A stretch of 16,413 nucleotides of DNA, taken from Vulcanimicrobiota bacterium. Its GTDB lineage: Bacteria; Vulcanimicrobiota; Vulcanimicrobiia; Vulcanimicrobiales; Vulcanimicrobiaceae. The notes under the pieces are model-generated. The model saw only the letters and a list, made by a program, of their open reading frames with translations, was not told the DNA's origin and did not search any database. Each line of letters opens with the position of its first letter. Within the stretch, counting starts at the first letter, position 1. Both the position numbers and the translations under genes were made by a program. The stretch spans positions 1 to 16,413 of the forward strand of contig JAFARW010000170.1 in assembly GCA_019245275.1 (NCBI GenBank), read 5' to 3'. This document shows positions 8,056-14,907 of this stretch, piece after piece.

Positions 8056-9051
8056 TTTCATCGCGCGTTTGACGTCGTGCAATGTTTGTGCCGCGATGGC
8101 GCGCGCTTTCTGCGAGCCCACATCGATGATTCTCTCGACGTAACGCGGATCTTTCGCGATCTCCGCCCGTCGCTCGCGAATCGGCTGTAGAAATTCGTTG
8201 AGCGAGGCTGCGAAATCGGTCTTATCCTGAACGCAGCCGAGCTCACCGGATCTGCAGTTTCGATCGACCCACGGCACGTGGTCCGGATTGACGATCTTCC
8301 AAAGGGCGAAGACCGGGCAGACCTCAGGACGTCCGGCATCGTGCCGGCGAATTTTCAACGGGTCCGTCACCATCGAGCGGACTTTTTTCGCCGTCGTCGT
8401 TTCGTCGTCGGCAATGAGAATCGCATTATCGTAAGACTTTGACATCTTGCGTCCATCGGTGCCTGGAATCTCGGGAAAGTCCGAAAGCGTCCCCTCGGGT
8501 TCGGTCAGAATCTCTTTGCCTTCGCCGTAAAGGTAATTGAAGCGACGAACGACCTCGCGCCCAAACTCCAAATGCGCGAGCTGGTCCCTCCCGACGGGCA
8601 CGCGCTCCCCGCGAAAGATCGCGATATCGCACAGTTGCAAGAGGGGGTACCCCAAGAAACCGTAGGTTGCGATGTGCTGACCGAGCTCGCCGATTTGGCT
8701 TTTCCACGTCGGAACGCGCTCCAGCCATGAAAGCGGCGTGATCATCCCGAGCAGTACGTGCAGCTCCGAGATTTCCGGGATAGCGGACTGCAAATAAATC
8801 GTGCATTTCTGCGGATCGATGCCGGCGGCCAGCCAATCGATCACCATGTCGTTGCGCGCATCCCGAATCGATTGCGGATCGCTGAAGCTCGTTGTGTACG
8901 CGTGTAGGTCCGCGATTTCGAAATAGGGATCCGCGGTTTCGCAGTAGCGTACCCACTGCTGCAGCGCACCGACGAGGTGGCCTAGGTGAATCTTGCCGGT
9001 TGGCCGCATCCCCGACATCACGCGCGGACGCTTCTTTTCTGAGAGTTGCAT
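8047..9051 (-). CDS. trpS: Tryptophan--tRNA ligase
   Basis: 334 residues, the usual TrpS length. This class Ic synthetase charges tRNA-Trp in the cytoplasm. The Rossmann fold carries the first signature as MRPTGKIHLGH (15-25, HLGH in place of HIGH) and the second as KMSKS (202-206). Further TrpS-typical pieces are PVGRDQLAHLEFGREVVRRF (152-171) and, near the end, GELGCVQDKTDFA with NEFLQPIRERR (269-295), which separate it from TyrS. The ATG at 9051 gives a full N-terminus, and the strand is divergent from the zinc-ribbon gene with 63 bases between. The ribosome-binding site is weak. It appears monocistronic. The 3' end runs 9 bases into the convergent GNAT gene. Confidence 0.96.
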   Translation of the reverse strand: MQLSEKKRPRVMSGMRPTGKIHLGHLVGALQQWVRYCETADPYFEIADLHAYTTSFSDPQSIRDARNDMVIDWLAAGIDPQKCTIYLQSAIPEISELHVLLGMITPLSWLERVPTWKSQIGELGQHIATYGFLGYPLLQLCDIAIFRGERVPVGRDQLAHLEFGREVVRRFNYLYGEGKEILTEPEGTLSDFPEIPGTDGRKMSKSYDNAILIADDETTTAKKVRSMVTDPLKIRRHDAGRPEVCPVFALWKIVNPDHVPWVDRNCRSGELGCVQDKTDFAASLNEFLQPIRERRAEIAKDPRYVERIIDVGSQKARAIAAQTLHDVKRAMKLV

Positions 9052-9100
9052 GCGTTAATCGTGCTGTGCTATAAGGAACTTCTGATAAAGTCCAGCGCGT

Positions 9101-9106
9101 AAGGAG
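9101..9106 (+). promoter_or_regulatory. Ribosome binding site fixing a TTG start
   Basis: AAGGAG sits 8 bases before TTG 9115. This is the strongest Shine-Dalgarno match in the window. It decides the TTG start of the zinc-ribbon gene, since no ATG or GTG is available before the first CxxC. Confidence 0.75.
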
Positions 9107-9114
9107 TCCTCGCC

Positions 9115-9426
9115 TTGTACACGGATGAAACGCTCACCTGCGCCGATTGCGGCAACACCTTTACGTTTAGTGCGGGCGAACAAGAGTTCTTTGCCAGCAA
9201 AGGTTTCGTAAACAAGCCGAACCGCTGTCCCGATTGTAGAGTCGCACGCAGAGGCGCGCGCAACTCGGGCAGTCGTTCCTCGAGCATGAGCGGCACGCGC
9301 GAGATGCACGACGTCGTCTGCTCCGAGTGCGGGCGCGAAACTCAAGTGCCGTTTATGCCGCGCGGCGATCGGCCGGTTTACTGCCGCGAGTGCTTCCAAA
9401 AGATTCGCGAAGCCCCACTTAGGTAG
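9115..9426 (+). CDS. Dual zinc-ribbon protein
   Basis: 103 residues with two four-cysteine zinc sites. The first, residues 9-41, is CADC...CPDC around FTFSAGEQEFFASKGF, the pattern of the small 'probable zinc-ribbon' family (PF13451-like). The second, 69-93, is CSECG...VPFMPRGDRPVYCREC. A Ser/Arg/Gly-rich linker (about 43-60) joins them. All eight cysteines are intact. Such proteins are widespread but uncharacterised; a nucleic-acid or ribosome-linked role is plausible and unproven. The start is TTG 9115, supported by AAGGAG. The last 49 bases overlap the 3' end of the convergent thiD. Confidence 0.88.
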   Translation: MYTDETLTCADCGNTFTFSAGEQEFFASKGFVNKPNRCPDCRVARRGARNSGSRSSSMSGTREMHDVVCSECGRETQVPFMPRGDRPVYCRECFQKIREAPLR

Positions 9427-10142
9427 CGGCGCACGTAAGCGCGGGCCCCCACGACCGCCTCGACAAGCGATCTTTCGCGCGCCAACTCGCAAGCTAACGC
9501 TGCCGCCAACATACATCCCGTCCCGCGCTTCTCGTGCGGCAAACGCGGATCGCTGAACAACTCGACCGATTCATCGCTCGCCAGTACGTCGACGGGATCG
9601 CCCGCGAGGTGTCCGCCCTTTAGAAGCACCGCGTGCGGACCACGCGCCTGCAGCGCGCGAGCAGCATCAACCATCGCCTCAACGTTCGAAATGTCGCGGT
9701 CCAGAAGGCGCTCTGCTTCGGGAAGATTCGGCGTCAGGACGCTGCGCAGCGGAAGCATCGCCGTTCTGAACGCTTCGACAGTCTGATCGTCGGAAAAATC
9801 CGAGCCGAAAGTGTCCGCAAAAACCGGATCGACAACCAGCGGTACCGTCGCCTGGGCTTTCAAGAAGTGCGCAACTTCGAGCAGATTGTCACGATCGAAG
9901 AGGACGCCGGCGTGGATCGCCGCGCGGTGCGACGGCAGGCTCCGAAGTTGTTCCCGGACGACGGTCGCCGGCAGTGCAAAGGCTGCATGCAGCCCCTGCT
10001 CGTCCTGCGCCGTGACGCCGACGAGCGCAACGGCGTGGAGCAGGCCGTATTCGTAGGCAACGCGCGCGTCTACGCCGACCCCGGCTACATTCCACGGATG
10101 CGTCGCACCAATCGAGATCAGAAATTTCTCGTTCACCGCCAT
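9378..10142 (-). CDS. thiD: Hydroxymethylpyrimidine / phosphomethylpyrimidine kinase (ThiD-like)
   Basis: 254 residues, ribokinase fold. ThiD phosphorylates HMP and HMP-P to HMP-PP, the pyrimidine half of thiamine. Family landmarks are VVDPV (103-107), TPNLPEAE (137-144), LLKGGH (173-178) and the anion-hole/catalytic GTGC with Cys210. The N-terminal glycine motif, normally SGGAGIQAD, reads NVAGVGVDA here; the Asp (25) is kept, as is Gln46, which matches a pyrimidine contact in characterised enzymes. The GTGCT of typical enzymes reads GTGCM. It is the last gene of the mnmG-to-thiD unit. Its ATG lies 10 bases inside thiE, implying coupling, and thiE as neighbour supports the thiamine role. A related ribokinase-fold kinase remains possible because of the altered motif. 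Confidence 0.86.
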   Translation of the reverse strand: MAVNEKFLISIGATHPWNVAGVGVDARVAYEYGLLHAVALVGVTAQDEQGLHAAFALPATVVREQLRSLPSHRAAIHAGVLFDRDNLLEVAHFLKAQATVPLVVDPVFADTFGSDFSDDQTVEAFRTAMLPLRSVLTPNLPEAERLLDRDISNVEAMVDAARALQARGPHAVLLKGGHLAGDPVDVLASDESVELFSDPRLPHEKRGTGCMLAAALACELARERSLVEAVVGARAYVRRYLSGASRIFWKHSRQ

Positions 10143-10792
10143 AGATCGATCAATTCGCGCGCAACATTACGGGGATCGCCGGTCGCGGAAAACGCCGAAA
10201 GCACGGCGGCCATCGCAACGCCGGTTGCGGCAACCTCGGAGATGTTCTGCGCGCTTATTCCACCGATTGCGGCGACCGGAAGTGTGCTCGCCGCCGCGAC
10301 GCGCCGTAGCCCCGCGACGCCGATCGGCTCGCCGGCGTCGCTTTTCGATGTTGTCGCGAAGATGCAACCGACGCCGATGTAATCTGCGCCAATGTCCGCC
10401 GCACGGCGCGCCTCATCTTCCGTGCCGCAGGACAGGCCAACGATTCTCCCGCGCAACTGACGGCGAATCACAGGAAGGTCGCTCGGCTTTGCATCGTCGG
10501 GTCCTAAGTGGACGCCGTCCGCGTCGAAACGACCGACCGCGCGCCACTCATCGTTGAGAATGAACAGCGCATCGTGATCGTAGGTCAGTTCGCGGAGCGC
10601 GCGCGCGTCGTTCGCGTTTATGCCGCCTTTGGCACGGTATTGCAAGATGCGAACCCCACCGCCTAAGATTTCGCGCGCCAGATTGACCGGCTCTGAGACG
10701 CTCGCGTCCACGATCGCATAGATGCCGCGCAGGCGATGCGCCGCAGCGCTTACGCGAGCCACGCGTTCACGTGCTGCTCGATCCGTCTCCAA
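10133..10792 (-). CDS. thiE: Thiamine-phosphate synthase
   Basis: TIM-barrel enzyme joining HMP-PP and thiazole phosphate to thiamine phosphate. Motifs, numbered for a 219-residue product, are LQYRAK (50-55, usually Q.R.K), NDEWRAV (80-86), ADGVHLGPDD (91-100), GLSCGTEDEA (119-128), GADYIGVG (135-142), TTSK (147-150, phosphate/pyrophosphate contact) and AIGGIS (175-180). It looks complete. The start is uncertain: TTG 10792 lies inside parB and has no clear ribosome-binding site, while GTG 10762 would give 209 residues and begin 4 bases after the parB stop. Either choice ties translation to parB. thiD follows with a 10-base overlap. Confidence 0.93.
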   Translation of the reverse strand: METDRAARERVARVSAAAHRLRGIYAIVDASVSEPVNLAREILGGGVRILQYRAKGGINANDARALRELTYDHDALFILNDEWRAVGRFDADGVHLGPDDAKPSDLPVIRRQLRGRIVGLSCGTEDEARRAADIGADYIGVGCIFATTSKSDAGEPIGVAGLRRVAAASTLPVAAIGGISAQNISEVAATGVAMAAVLSAFSATGDPRNVARELIDLWR

Positions 10793-11630
10793 TCAGGATA
10801 TCCGCGACGCGCATCAGGTCTTTCTCGTTTGCGAATTTGATCTCGATCTTTCCGCCCGCGCCGCTGCGCCGAAGCGCAACGTGCGTTCCGAGGCGGAAAC
10901 GCAAGCGTGATTCGAAATCCTGCTCGTCGGCGGTAAGGGCTTGCGTATCGCTTGAGCGAGTTTTGTTCGGCTGTGTCTTTACCGCTCCGGCGAGACGCTC
11001 GAGCTGGCGCACGGAAAGACCTTCGGTAATAGCGCGATGCGCCAGAGCCAAACGTTCGCGTTCCGGTGCGGCAAGAAGTGCGCGTGCATGGCCGGCGCTT
11101 AACCTGGCGTCCGCGACGAGCGCCTTGATCGCATCGGAAAGTGTTAGCAACCGCAGCGCATTAGCAATCGCAGGACGACTCTTTGCGAGCCGCTCGGCGA
11201 GACGCTCCTGCGTGTAACCGTGCGCTTCCATCAACTGTGCGAAGCCCGCGGCCTCTTCGAGCGGCCCGAGGTCCTCGCGCTGCAAGTTCTCGACAATTGC
11301 GACTTCGAGCGTTTCACGGTCATCCGCCGCTCGTACGATCGCCGGAATCGTCGCTTGCTGTAACGCCGCCGCCGCTCGCCATCGTCGCTCGCCCGCGATC
11401 AATTCGTAGACGTCATCGCGCGCGCGCACGATGATCGGAATCAGGACCCCATATTCGGCGATCGAGCTGCGCAGCTCGTTCATCGTCGCGTCGTCGAAGC
11501 GCTTGCGCGGCTGAAACGGATTGGGACGAATTCTGTCGACGGCAATTGTTTCGACTTGGCGATCGGGGCGTTTGGGTTCCCCGAAAAGCGCATCGAGTCC
11601 GCGACCAAGACCGCGTCGTTGCGGGCTCAC
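10767..11630 (-). CDS. parB: Chromosome-partitioning protein ParB (Spo0J-type, CTPase clamp)
   Basis: 287 residues. ParB loads at parS sites, binds CTP and slides as a clamp, forming the origin-proximal partition complex. Visible parts are the N-terminal GLGRGLDALFG (7-17, the ParA-stimulating patch), IRPNPFQPRKRF (34-45), the CTP-binding GERRWRA box (80-86), ENLQREDLGPLEEA (114-127) and a parS-recognising helix-turn-helix around 139-164 (TQERLAERLAKSRPAIANAL). A linker follows, and then the C-terminal dimerisation part (240-282). The start is GTG 11630 in a GTGA overlap with parA, preceded by GGAG 8 bases upstream. No anomaly is seen in the protein. Confidence 0.96.
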   Translation of the reverse strand: MSPQRRGLGRGLDALFGEPKRPDRQVETIAVDRIRPNPFQPRKRFDDATMNELRSSIAEYGVLIPIIVRARDDVYELIAGERRWRAAAALQQATIPAIVRAADDRETLEVAIVENLQREDLGPLEEAAGFAQLMEAHGYTQERLAERLAKSRPAIANALRLLTLSDAIKALVADARLSAGHARALLAAPERERLALAHRAITEGLSVRQLERLAGAVKTQPNKTRSSDTQALTADEQDFESRLRFRLGTHVALRRSGAGGKIEIKFANEKDLMRVADILIGDGSSST

Positions 11631-12424
11631 GCAACGCTCTCCGTCATTGGCGGCAGGAGCTCTTTGGCGAGCGAGAGATACGCCTGCGCGCCGCGGCTTT
11701 TCACGTCGAAGAGAATGACGGGTTTACCGAACGACGGCGCCTCGGACAGACGGATGTTACGCGGGATTTGCGTCTTGAAGAGCTGGCGCGGAAAATATGC
11801 GTTGAGTTCCTCTAAGACCTCGACCGCAAGTTTCGTCCGGCCGTCGAACATCGTTACGAGCACACCGGAGATCAGCAACTCGGGATTGAGCGCCTCTTTG
11901 ACGCGCCGAATGATCGTCGTCAATTGCGAAAGCCCTTCTAAAGCGTAGTATTCAGCCTGTACTGGAATGATCAGTTCTCTGGCGGCCGTCATCGCATTGA
12001 CCGTCAAAAGGCCAAGTGACGGCGGACAATCGATCAGCGTGAAATCGTAACCATCGGCGATCGAGGCAATGACGGACTTCAAACGTTGTTCGCGCGACAA
12101 CGCGCTTACGAGTTCGATTTCGGCGCCGGCGAGGTTGATCGTCGCCGGAATGACGGATAGACCGGGTACCGCGGTCGGCCGCAGTACGTCTTCGATCGGC
12201 GAGTGGTGCAAGAGCAAATCGTAAATGTCGCGCTTCAGCTCGCGCCGATCGACGCCGACGCCCGTCGTCGTGTTGCCTTGCGGATCGATATCGACGAGCA
12301 ACACGCGTTTTCCCAAGACAGCTAATGCGGCGCCGAGGTTGACGGCCGTCGTGCTCTTGCCGACGCCGCCTTTTTGATTGACGATCGCGATGATGCGTGC
12401 GGCGCTATTTTGCGAGTCGTGCAT
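11627..12424 (-). CDS. parA: Chromosome-partitioning ATPase ParA (Soj-type)
   Basis: 265 residues from the chosen ATG. It is a MinD/ParA ATPase that binds DNA as an ATP dimer and is released by ParB, pulling origins apart. The deviant Walker A is KGGVGKST (18-25, with signature Lys18), then VDIDPQGNTT, Walker B LIDCPPSLG and the C-terminal IPRNIRLSEAPSFGKPV, all typical of chromosomal Soj proteins. The frame is open 35 codons further up (to 12529) inside the CCA gene, but those residues do not resemble ParA. ATG 12424 or ATG 12436 fits the usual short N-terminus; 12424 has GAG seven bases before it. It overlaps the cca stop by 20 bases and parB by 4, so the genes are translationally linked. 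Confidence 0.96.
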   Translation of the reverse strand: MHDSQNSAARIIAIVNQKGGVGKSTTAVNLGAALAVLGKRVLLVDIDPQGNTTTGVGVDRRELKRDIYDLLLHHSPIEDVLRPTAVPGLSVIPATINLAGAEIELVSALSREQRLKSVIASIADGYDFTLIDCPPSLGLLTVNAMTAARELIIPVQAEYYALEGLSQLTTIIRRVKEALNPELLISGVLVTMFDGRTKLAVEVLEELNAYFPRQLFKTQIPRNIRLSEAPSFGKPVILFDVKSRGAQAYLSLAKELLPPMTESVA

Positions 12425-13805
12425 CAAAGTACTCATCGAGAAGCGCCAGCAGGCAAGAGCGCTCGTTACGTTCGGGTCGATCGGTGACCTGCTCGAAAAC
12501 CCAGTGCAAGGCTTCACCGACCCGCGCATCGCCGCGGAAGCCCGGCTGAGCCAATCCTTTGCGCACCATCGTCTCGATCACATCCGTTCCGCCGACGGCG
12601 ACGTCGCGCAGGGTGAACGCCGGCTTTCGGGCGATCTCTTCCCAGACTCGCGCTTCGAAGCGCGCGTTGCCGTCCTCGCGTCGCGGTAGCCCGCTGCCGG
12701 TCGCGTCGGCGAAACGTAACGCGAATAGCTGTTCCAGCCGATCGGTTCCGATTCGCCGGATGAACCGGCGAACGCCGGCGTCGGTAATCTCCGGATCGGC
12801 GCTGTACATGTGTTGACGCACGAGGTGCGCGACGTCATCCACGACTTGGTTCGCAAATCGCAAACGCGAGAGCATCGCGCGCACGAGTCCTTCGCCGACG
12901 ATTTCATGGCCGTAAAAGCGCGGCCCCACCTTCGTGCGCGGCTTTCCGATATCGTGAAAGAGTGCCGCGAGCCGCAAGACGAGATCGCCCGGTGGTGCCG
13001 CATCAACGGTTGCCAGCGCGTGGTAGTAGACATCGTAAGCGTGCCACTCATTCTGCTCGACGCCGTATCCCTCGAGCAACTCCGGCCACAGCTCCGCGAG
13101 GAGACCCGTTTCCCGCATCAATTCGAGCCCCGCCGACGGCCGCTGTGAGAGCACCAACAACTTTGAAAGTTCTTCCGCGATCCGCTCCGCTGAAACCGTT
13201 TTGATCTGCTGCGCCAAGCTCGACATCGCGCCGCGCGTCTGCGCGGTTAGGGTATAGTCGAACCGCGCTGCAAACTGTGCAGCACGCAGCATGCGCAACG
13301 GATCTTCTTCGAACGCCTCGAGCCGTAAGATGTCGATTCGCCGCGCACGAATATCCGCTTCGCCCTCAAAGGGATCGACGAGCGTTCCGCTTGGCAGCGC
13401 GCGGGCAATCATATTCATGCGAAAATCGCGCCGGCCCAGATCTTCTTCTAACGAAACTTGCGGACCAGCTTCGATCGCGAATTCGCGGTGGCCGGCGCCG
13501 GTCGAGCGTTCCCGCCGCGGCAAAGCGACGTCCACGGTCGTTCCGTCCAATGTTACTTTCAGCACCGAGAAGGACGCGCCGACGAGATCGACGCGCGTCG
13601 CCGTGCGCAGATGTTCTCGCAGCGAATCCAAATCGATTCCGGTCACAACGTAGTCGAGATCTTTTCGCGGCAAATCGATGCGCTGCACATCGGCGCGTAA
13701 TTCATCGCGGACGCGTCCGCCGACGGCATAGAGCGAATTCGGCGGCAACAATTCGGCGAGCCGTGCATCGAGCGGATGCGGACGATACGTTGAATCGGTC
13801 TTCAT
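12405..13805 (-). CDS. cca: CCA tRNA nucleotidyltransferase / poly(A) polymerase-type with HD domain
   Basis: 466 residues. It adds or repairs the 3' CCA of tRNAs. The class II nucleotidyltransferase head shows GGRVRDEL (29-36), the metal-binding DLD (49-51) with a third carboxylate at Asp92, and RRDFRMN (125-131). The neck helix region has EEDPLRMLRAAQFAARF (166-182). A C-terminal HD-type region carries FHDIGKPRTK with His284-Asp285, suggesting added phosphohydrolase activity as in other HD-containing CCA enzymes. A-adding-only or poly(A) polymerase activity cannot be excluded by sequence alone. The ATG at 13805 overlaps the upstream gene's TGA (ATGA) and has GGA six bases before it. Confidence 0.93.
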   Translation of the reverse strand: MKTDSTYRPHPLDARLAELLPPNSLYAVGGRVRDELRADVQRIDLPRKDLDYVVTGIDLDSLREHLRTATRVDLVGASFSVLKVTLDGTTVDVALPRRERSTGAGHREFAIEAGPQVSLEEDLGRRDFRMNMIARALPSGTLVDPFEGEADIRARRIDILRLEAFEEDPLRMLRAAQFAARFDYTLTAQTRGAMSSLAQQIKTVSAERIAEELSKLLVLSQRPSAGLELMRETGLLAELWPELLEGYGVEQNEWHAYDVYYHALATVDAAPPGDLVLRLAALFHDIGKPRTKVGPRFYGHEIVGEGLVRAMLSRLRFANQVVDDVAHLVRQHMYSADPEITDAGVRRFIRRIGTDRLEQLFALRFADATGSGLPRREDGNARFEARVWEEIARKPAFTLRDVAVGGTDVIETMVRKGLAQPGFRGDARVGEALHWVFEQVTDRPERNERSCLLALLDEYFDARLAK

Positions 13806-14179
13806 GGAATTCCGTAGCGCTCTTTCATCGCGCGATATCGTTCGTGCGAATACGAGTCAATGTTCGCCCAGGGCAAAGCGTCGAGCAGCGGGATCAGATC
13901 GCGGCGCAGCGCCTCTCCGCGAAACATCAATTGAAAGTAGCGCCGGCCGCCGTGAAAATAGGGACCATACAGTCGTGCAGCCGGAATCCTTAATGCAAGC
14001 CGGCGTAGCAAGCGCTCGTGCCGAACGTGCATCTTGAGCGTGATCTGCGGTTGACGCCCGTCGCCGCCGAAGTGCGCGCTTCCAACCAAAATCCCGAGCA
14101 AGAGTCCACGATCGAAGGGATCAGAAAGATCGGCCGAAGCCGAGCCGGTTGTTTCACCGAGAGGTTCAGCGTGAAACAT
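13802..14179 (-). CDS. Standalone LAGLIDADG-fold protein, catalytic acid lost
   Basis: 125 residues. The segment GLLLGILVGSAHF (25-37) matches the LAGLIDADG helix followed by the first strand. It continues as QPQITLKMHVRHERLLRRLA (44-63), then LYGPYFHGGRRYFQLMFRG (70-88) and a helix LRRDLIPLLDALP (91-103), ending YRAMKERYG, the usual order of a single-motif homing-endonuclease fold. The position of the catalytic Asp/Glu is Ser34, so DNA cleavage is unlikely and a DNA-binding role, as in WhiA, is more plausible. No intron, intein or inserted host gene is present. It sits in frame with the operon: 9 bases after rsmG, ATGA overlap with cca. The start codon lies in a parS-like repeat. The fold call is by eye. 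Confidence 0.66.
   Translation of the reverse strand: MFHAEPLGETTGSASADLSDPFDRGLLLGILVGSAHFGGDGRQPQITLKMHVRHERLLRRLALRIPAARLYGPYFHGGRRYFQLMFRGEALRRDLIPLLDALPWANIDSYSHERYRAMKERYGIP
14150..14178. repeat. parS-like inverted repeat, element 1
   Basis: TGTTTCAC, 13 bases, then GTGAAACA: both arms are exactly the two half-sites of the universal parS 16-mer (TGTTTCACGTGAAACA), but separated. The inner 16-mer 14163-14178 matches parS at 12 of 16 positions with a perfect right half. It covers the start codon of the LAGLIDADG-fold gene and encodes its residues 1-10. It is 23/29 identical to element 2, 45 bases away. It could be a ParB site or an mRNA hairpin over the start codon. Confidence 0.5.
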
Positions 14180-14188
14180 CGTTAATCG

Positions 14189-14842
14189 TTATTCTGTTTC
14201 ACCGGTAGGTTTCCCGTGAAACGATCGCCAGCCGAGCGGTTTCTTCGTCGGAACGCCCGGTCGACGAGGAAAGCGCTCGGGCGTCGCCGTGCTCTTTTCC
14301 AACAATACGATTCGGCGATCTCCGGCGATGGCGTGCTCGGCCGCCACTCTTCCACCCAGGATCAAGAGCGCATCTTGAAGCGCAGCCCGTTCCGCGGCCC
14401 CGAATCTGCCCCGCTGCAAGATTGCCTCACCTCCGATTCTGAGAAACGGGAGCGTCAGTTCGGCCACCGTTGATGCGGTTGCGACGGCGCGGGCGCTTGC
14501 GGATTGGAAGCTCTCTCGCAGGCCGGCATCGCGAGCCACGGTCTCCGCGCGTGCTGCCAGGACCTTGGCATTGAGCCCCAGTTCGCCTGTGATTTCCACC
14601 AGAAATGTTGCCTTCTTCGAGGTCGCCTCGATGAGCGTGATGGCGCTTCCGCTCACGATCGCCGCTGGAATCGCCGGCAGTCCCCCGCCGGAACCGATGT
14701 CGATGTGGCTCTCCCGCATGAAGGGCGCGATCGTCAATGAGTCGAGAAGTTGCGGTACAAGCGCATCAAGCGTCTTTGCGCCGGTTAAATTGACGCGCCG
14801 GTTGCGTTCGAGCAGCGCGGCGGCGTACCGGGACAGTTTCAA
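14189..14842 (-). CDS. rsmG: 16S rRNA (guanine527-N7)-methyltransferase RsmG (GidB)
   Basis: 217 residues from the only conventional start, TTG 14842. RsmG methylates G527 of 16S rRNA with SAM; its loss gives low-level streptomycin resistance in many bacteria. Motifs are LLERNRRVNLTGAK (10-23), LLDSLTIAPF (32-41), the SAM loop DIGSGGGLPAIP (48-59), LIEATSKKATFL (70-81) and the ARAV region near 117-120. TTG 14842 lacks a ribosome-binding site and truncates the family's N-terminal helix. The missing part (LAALFSEAGISSAAA and more) is encoded directly upstream in frame, back to an ATA overlapping the mnmG stop at 14911, giving about 240 residues. The C-terminal SFHGKPTGET is encoded by a parS-like repeat. 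Confidence 0.92.
   Translation of the reverse strand: MKLSRYAAALLERNRRVNLTGAKTLDALVPQLLDSLTIAPFMRESHIDIGSGGGLPAIPAAIVSGSAITLIEATSKKATFLVEITGELGLNAKVLAARAETVARDAGLRESFQSASARAVATASTVAELTLPFLRIGGEAILQRGRFGAAERAALQDALLILGGRVAAEHAIAGDRRIVLLEKSTATPERFPRRPGVPTKKPLGWRSFHGKPTGETE
14195..14223. repeat. parS-like inverted repeat, element 2 (candidate parS)
   Basis: TGTTTCAC, 13 bases, then GTGAAACG. The inner 16-mer 14208-14223 reads GGTTTCCCGTGAAACG, 13 of 16 matches to parS, with only one mismatch in the central 14 bases. It lies in the last codons of rsmG, about 2.6 kb upstream of parB. parS sites commonly sit near parAB and rsmG. Binding by the local ParB is inference. Confidence 0.55.
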
Positions 14843-14907
14843 AGCCGCAGCGCTTGAGATCCCGGCCTCTGAAAACAGCGCGGCAAGGCGCGCCTCATCG
14901 AAGAGGT

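Noticed and set aside
11306..11320. Isolated GTTTCAC half-site inside parB
   Set aside because: Only one half matches parS and there is no partner arm nearby; expected by chance.
12425..12529. 35-residue N-terminal extension of ParA
   Set aside because: It is fully inside the CCA gene in another frame and unlike any ParA N-terminus; ATG 12424 or 12436 fits the family.
13802..14179. Active homing endonuclease or mobile intron/intein
   Set aside because: The catalytic acid is replaced, neighbouring genes are intact and uninterrupted, and no intron or intein splice features are visible.
14150..14223. The inverted repeats as intrinsic terminators
   Set aside because: Stems of 7-8 bp without a following U-tract, located inside coding sequence of an overlapping operon; the parS resemblance explains the arms better.
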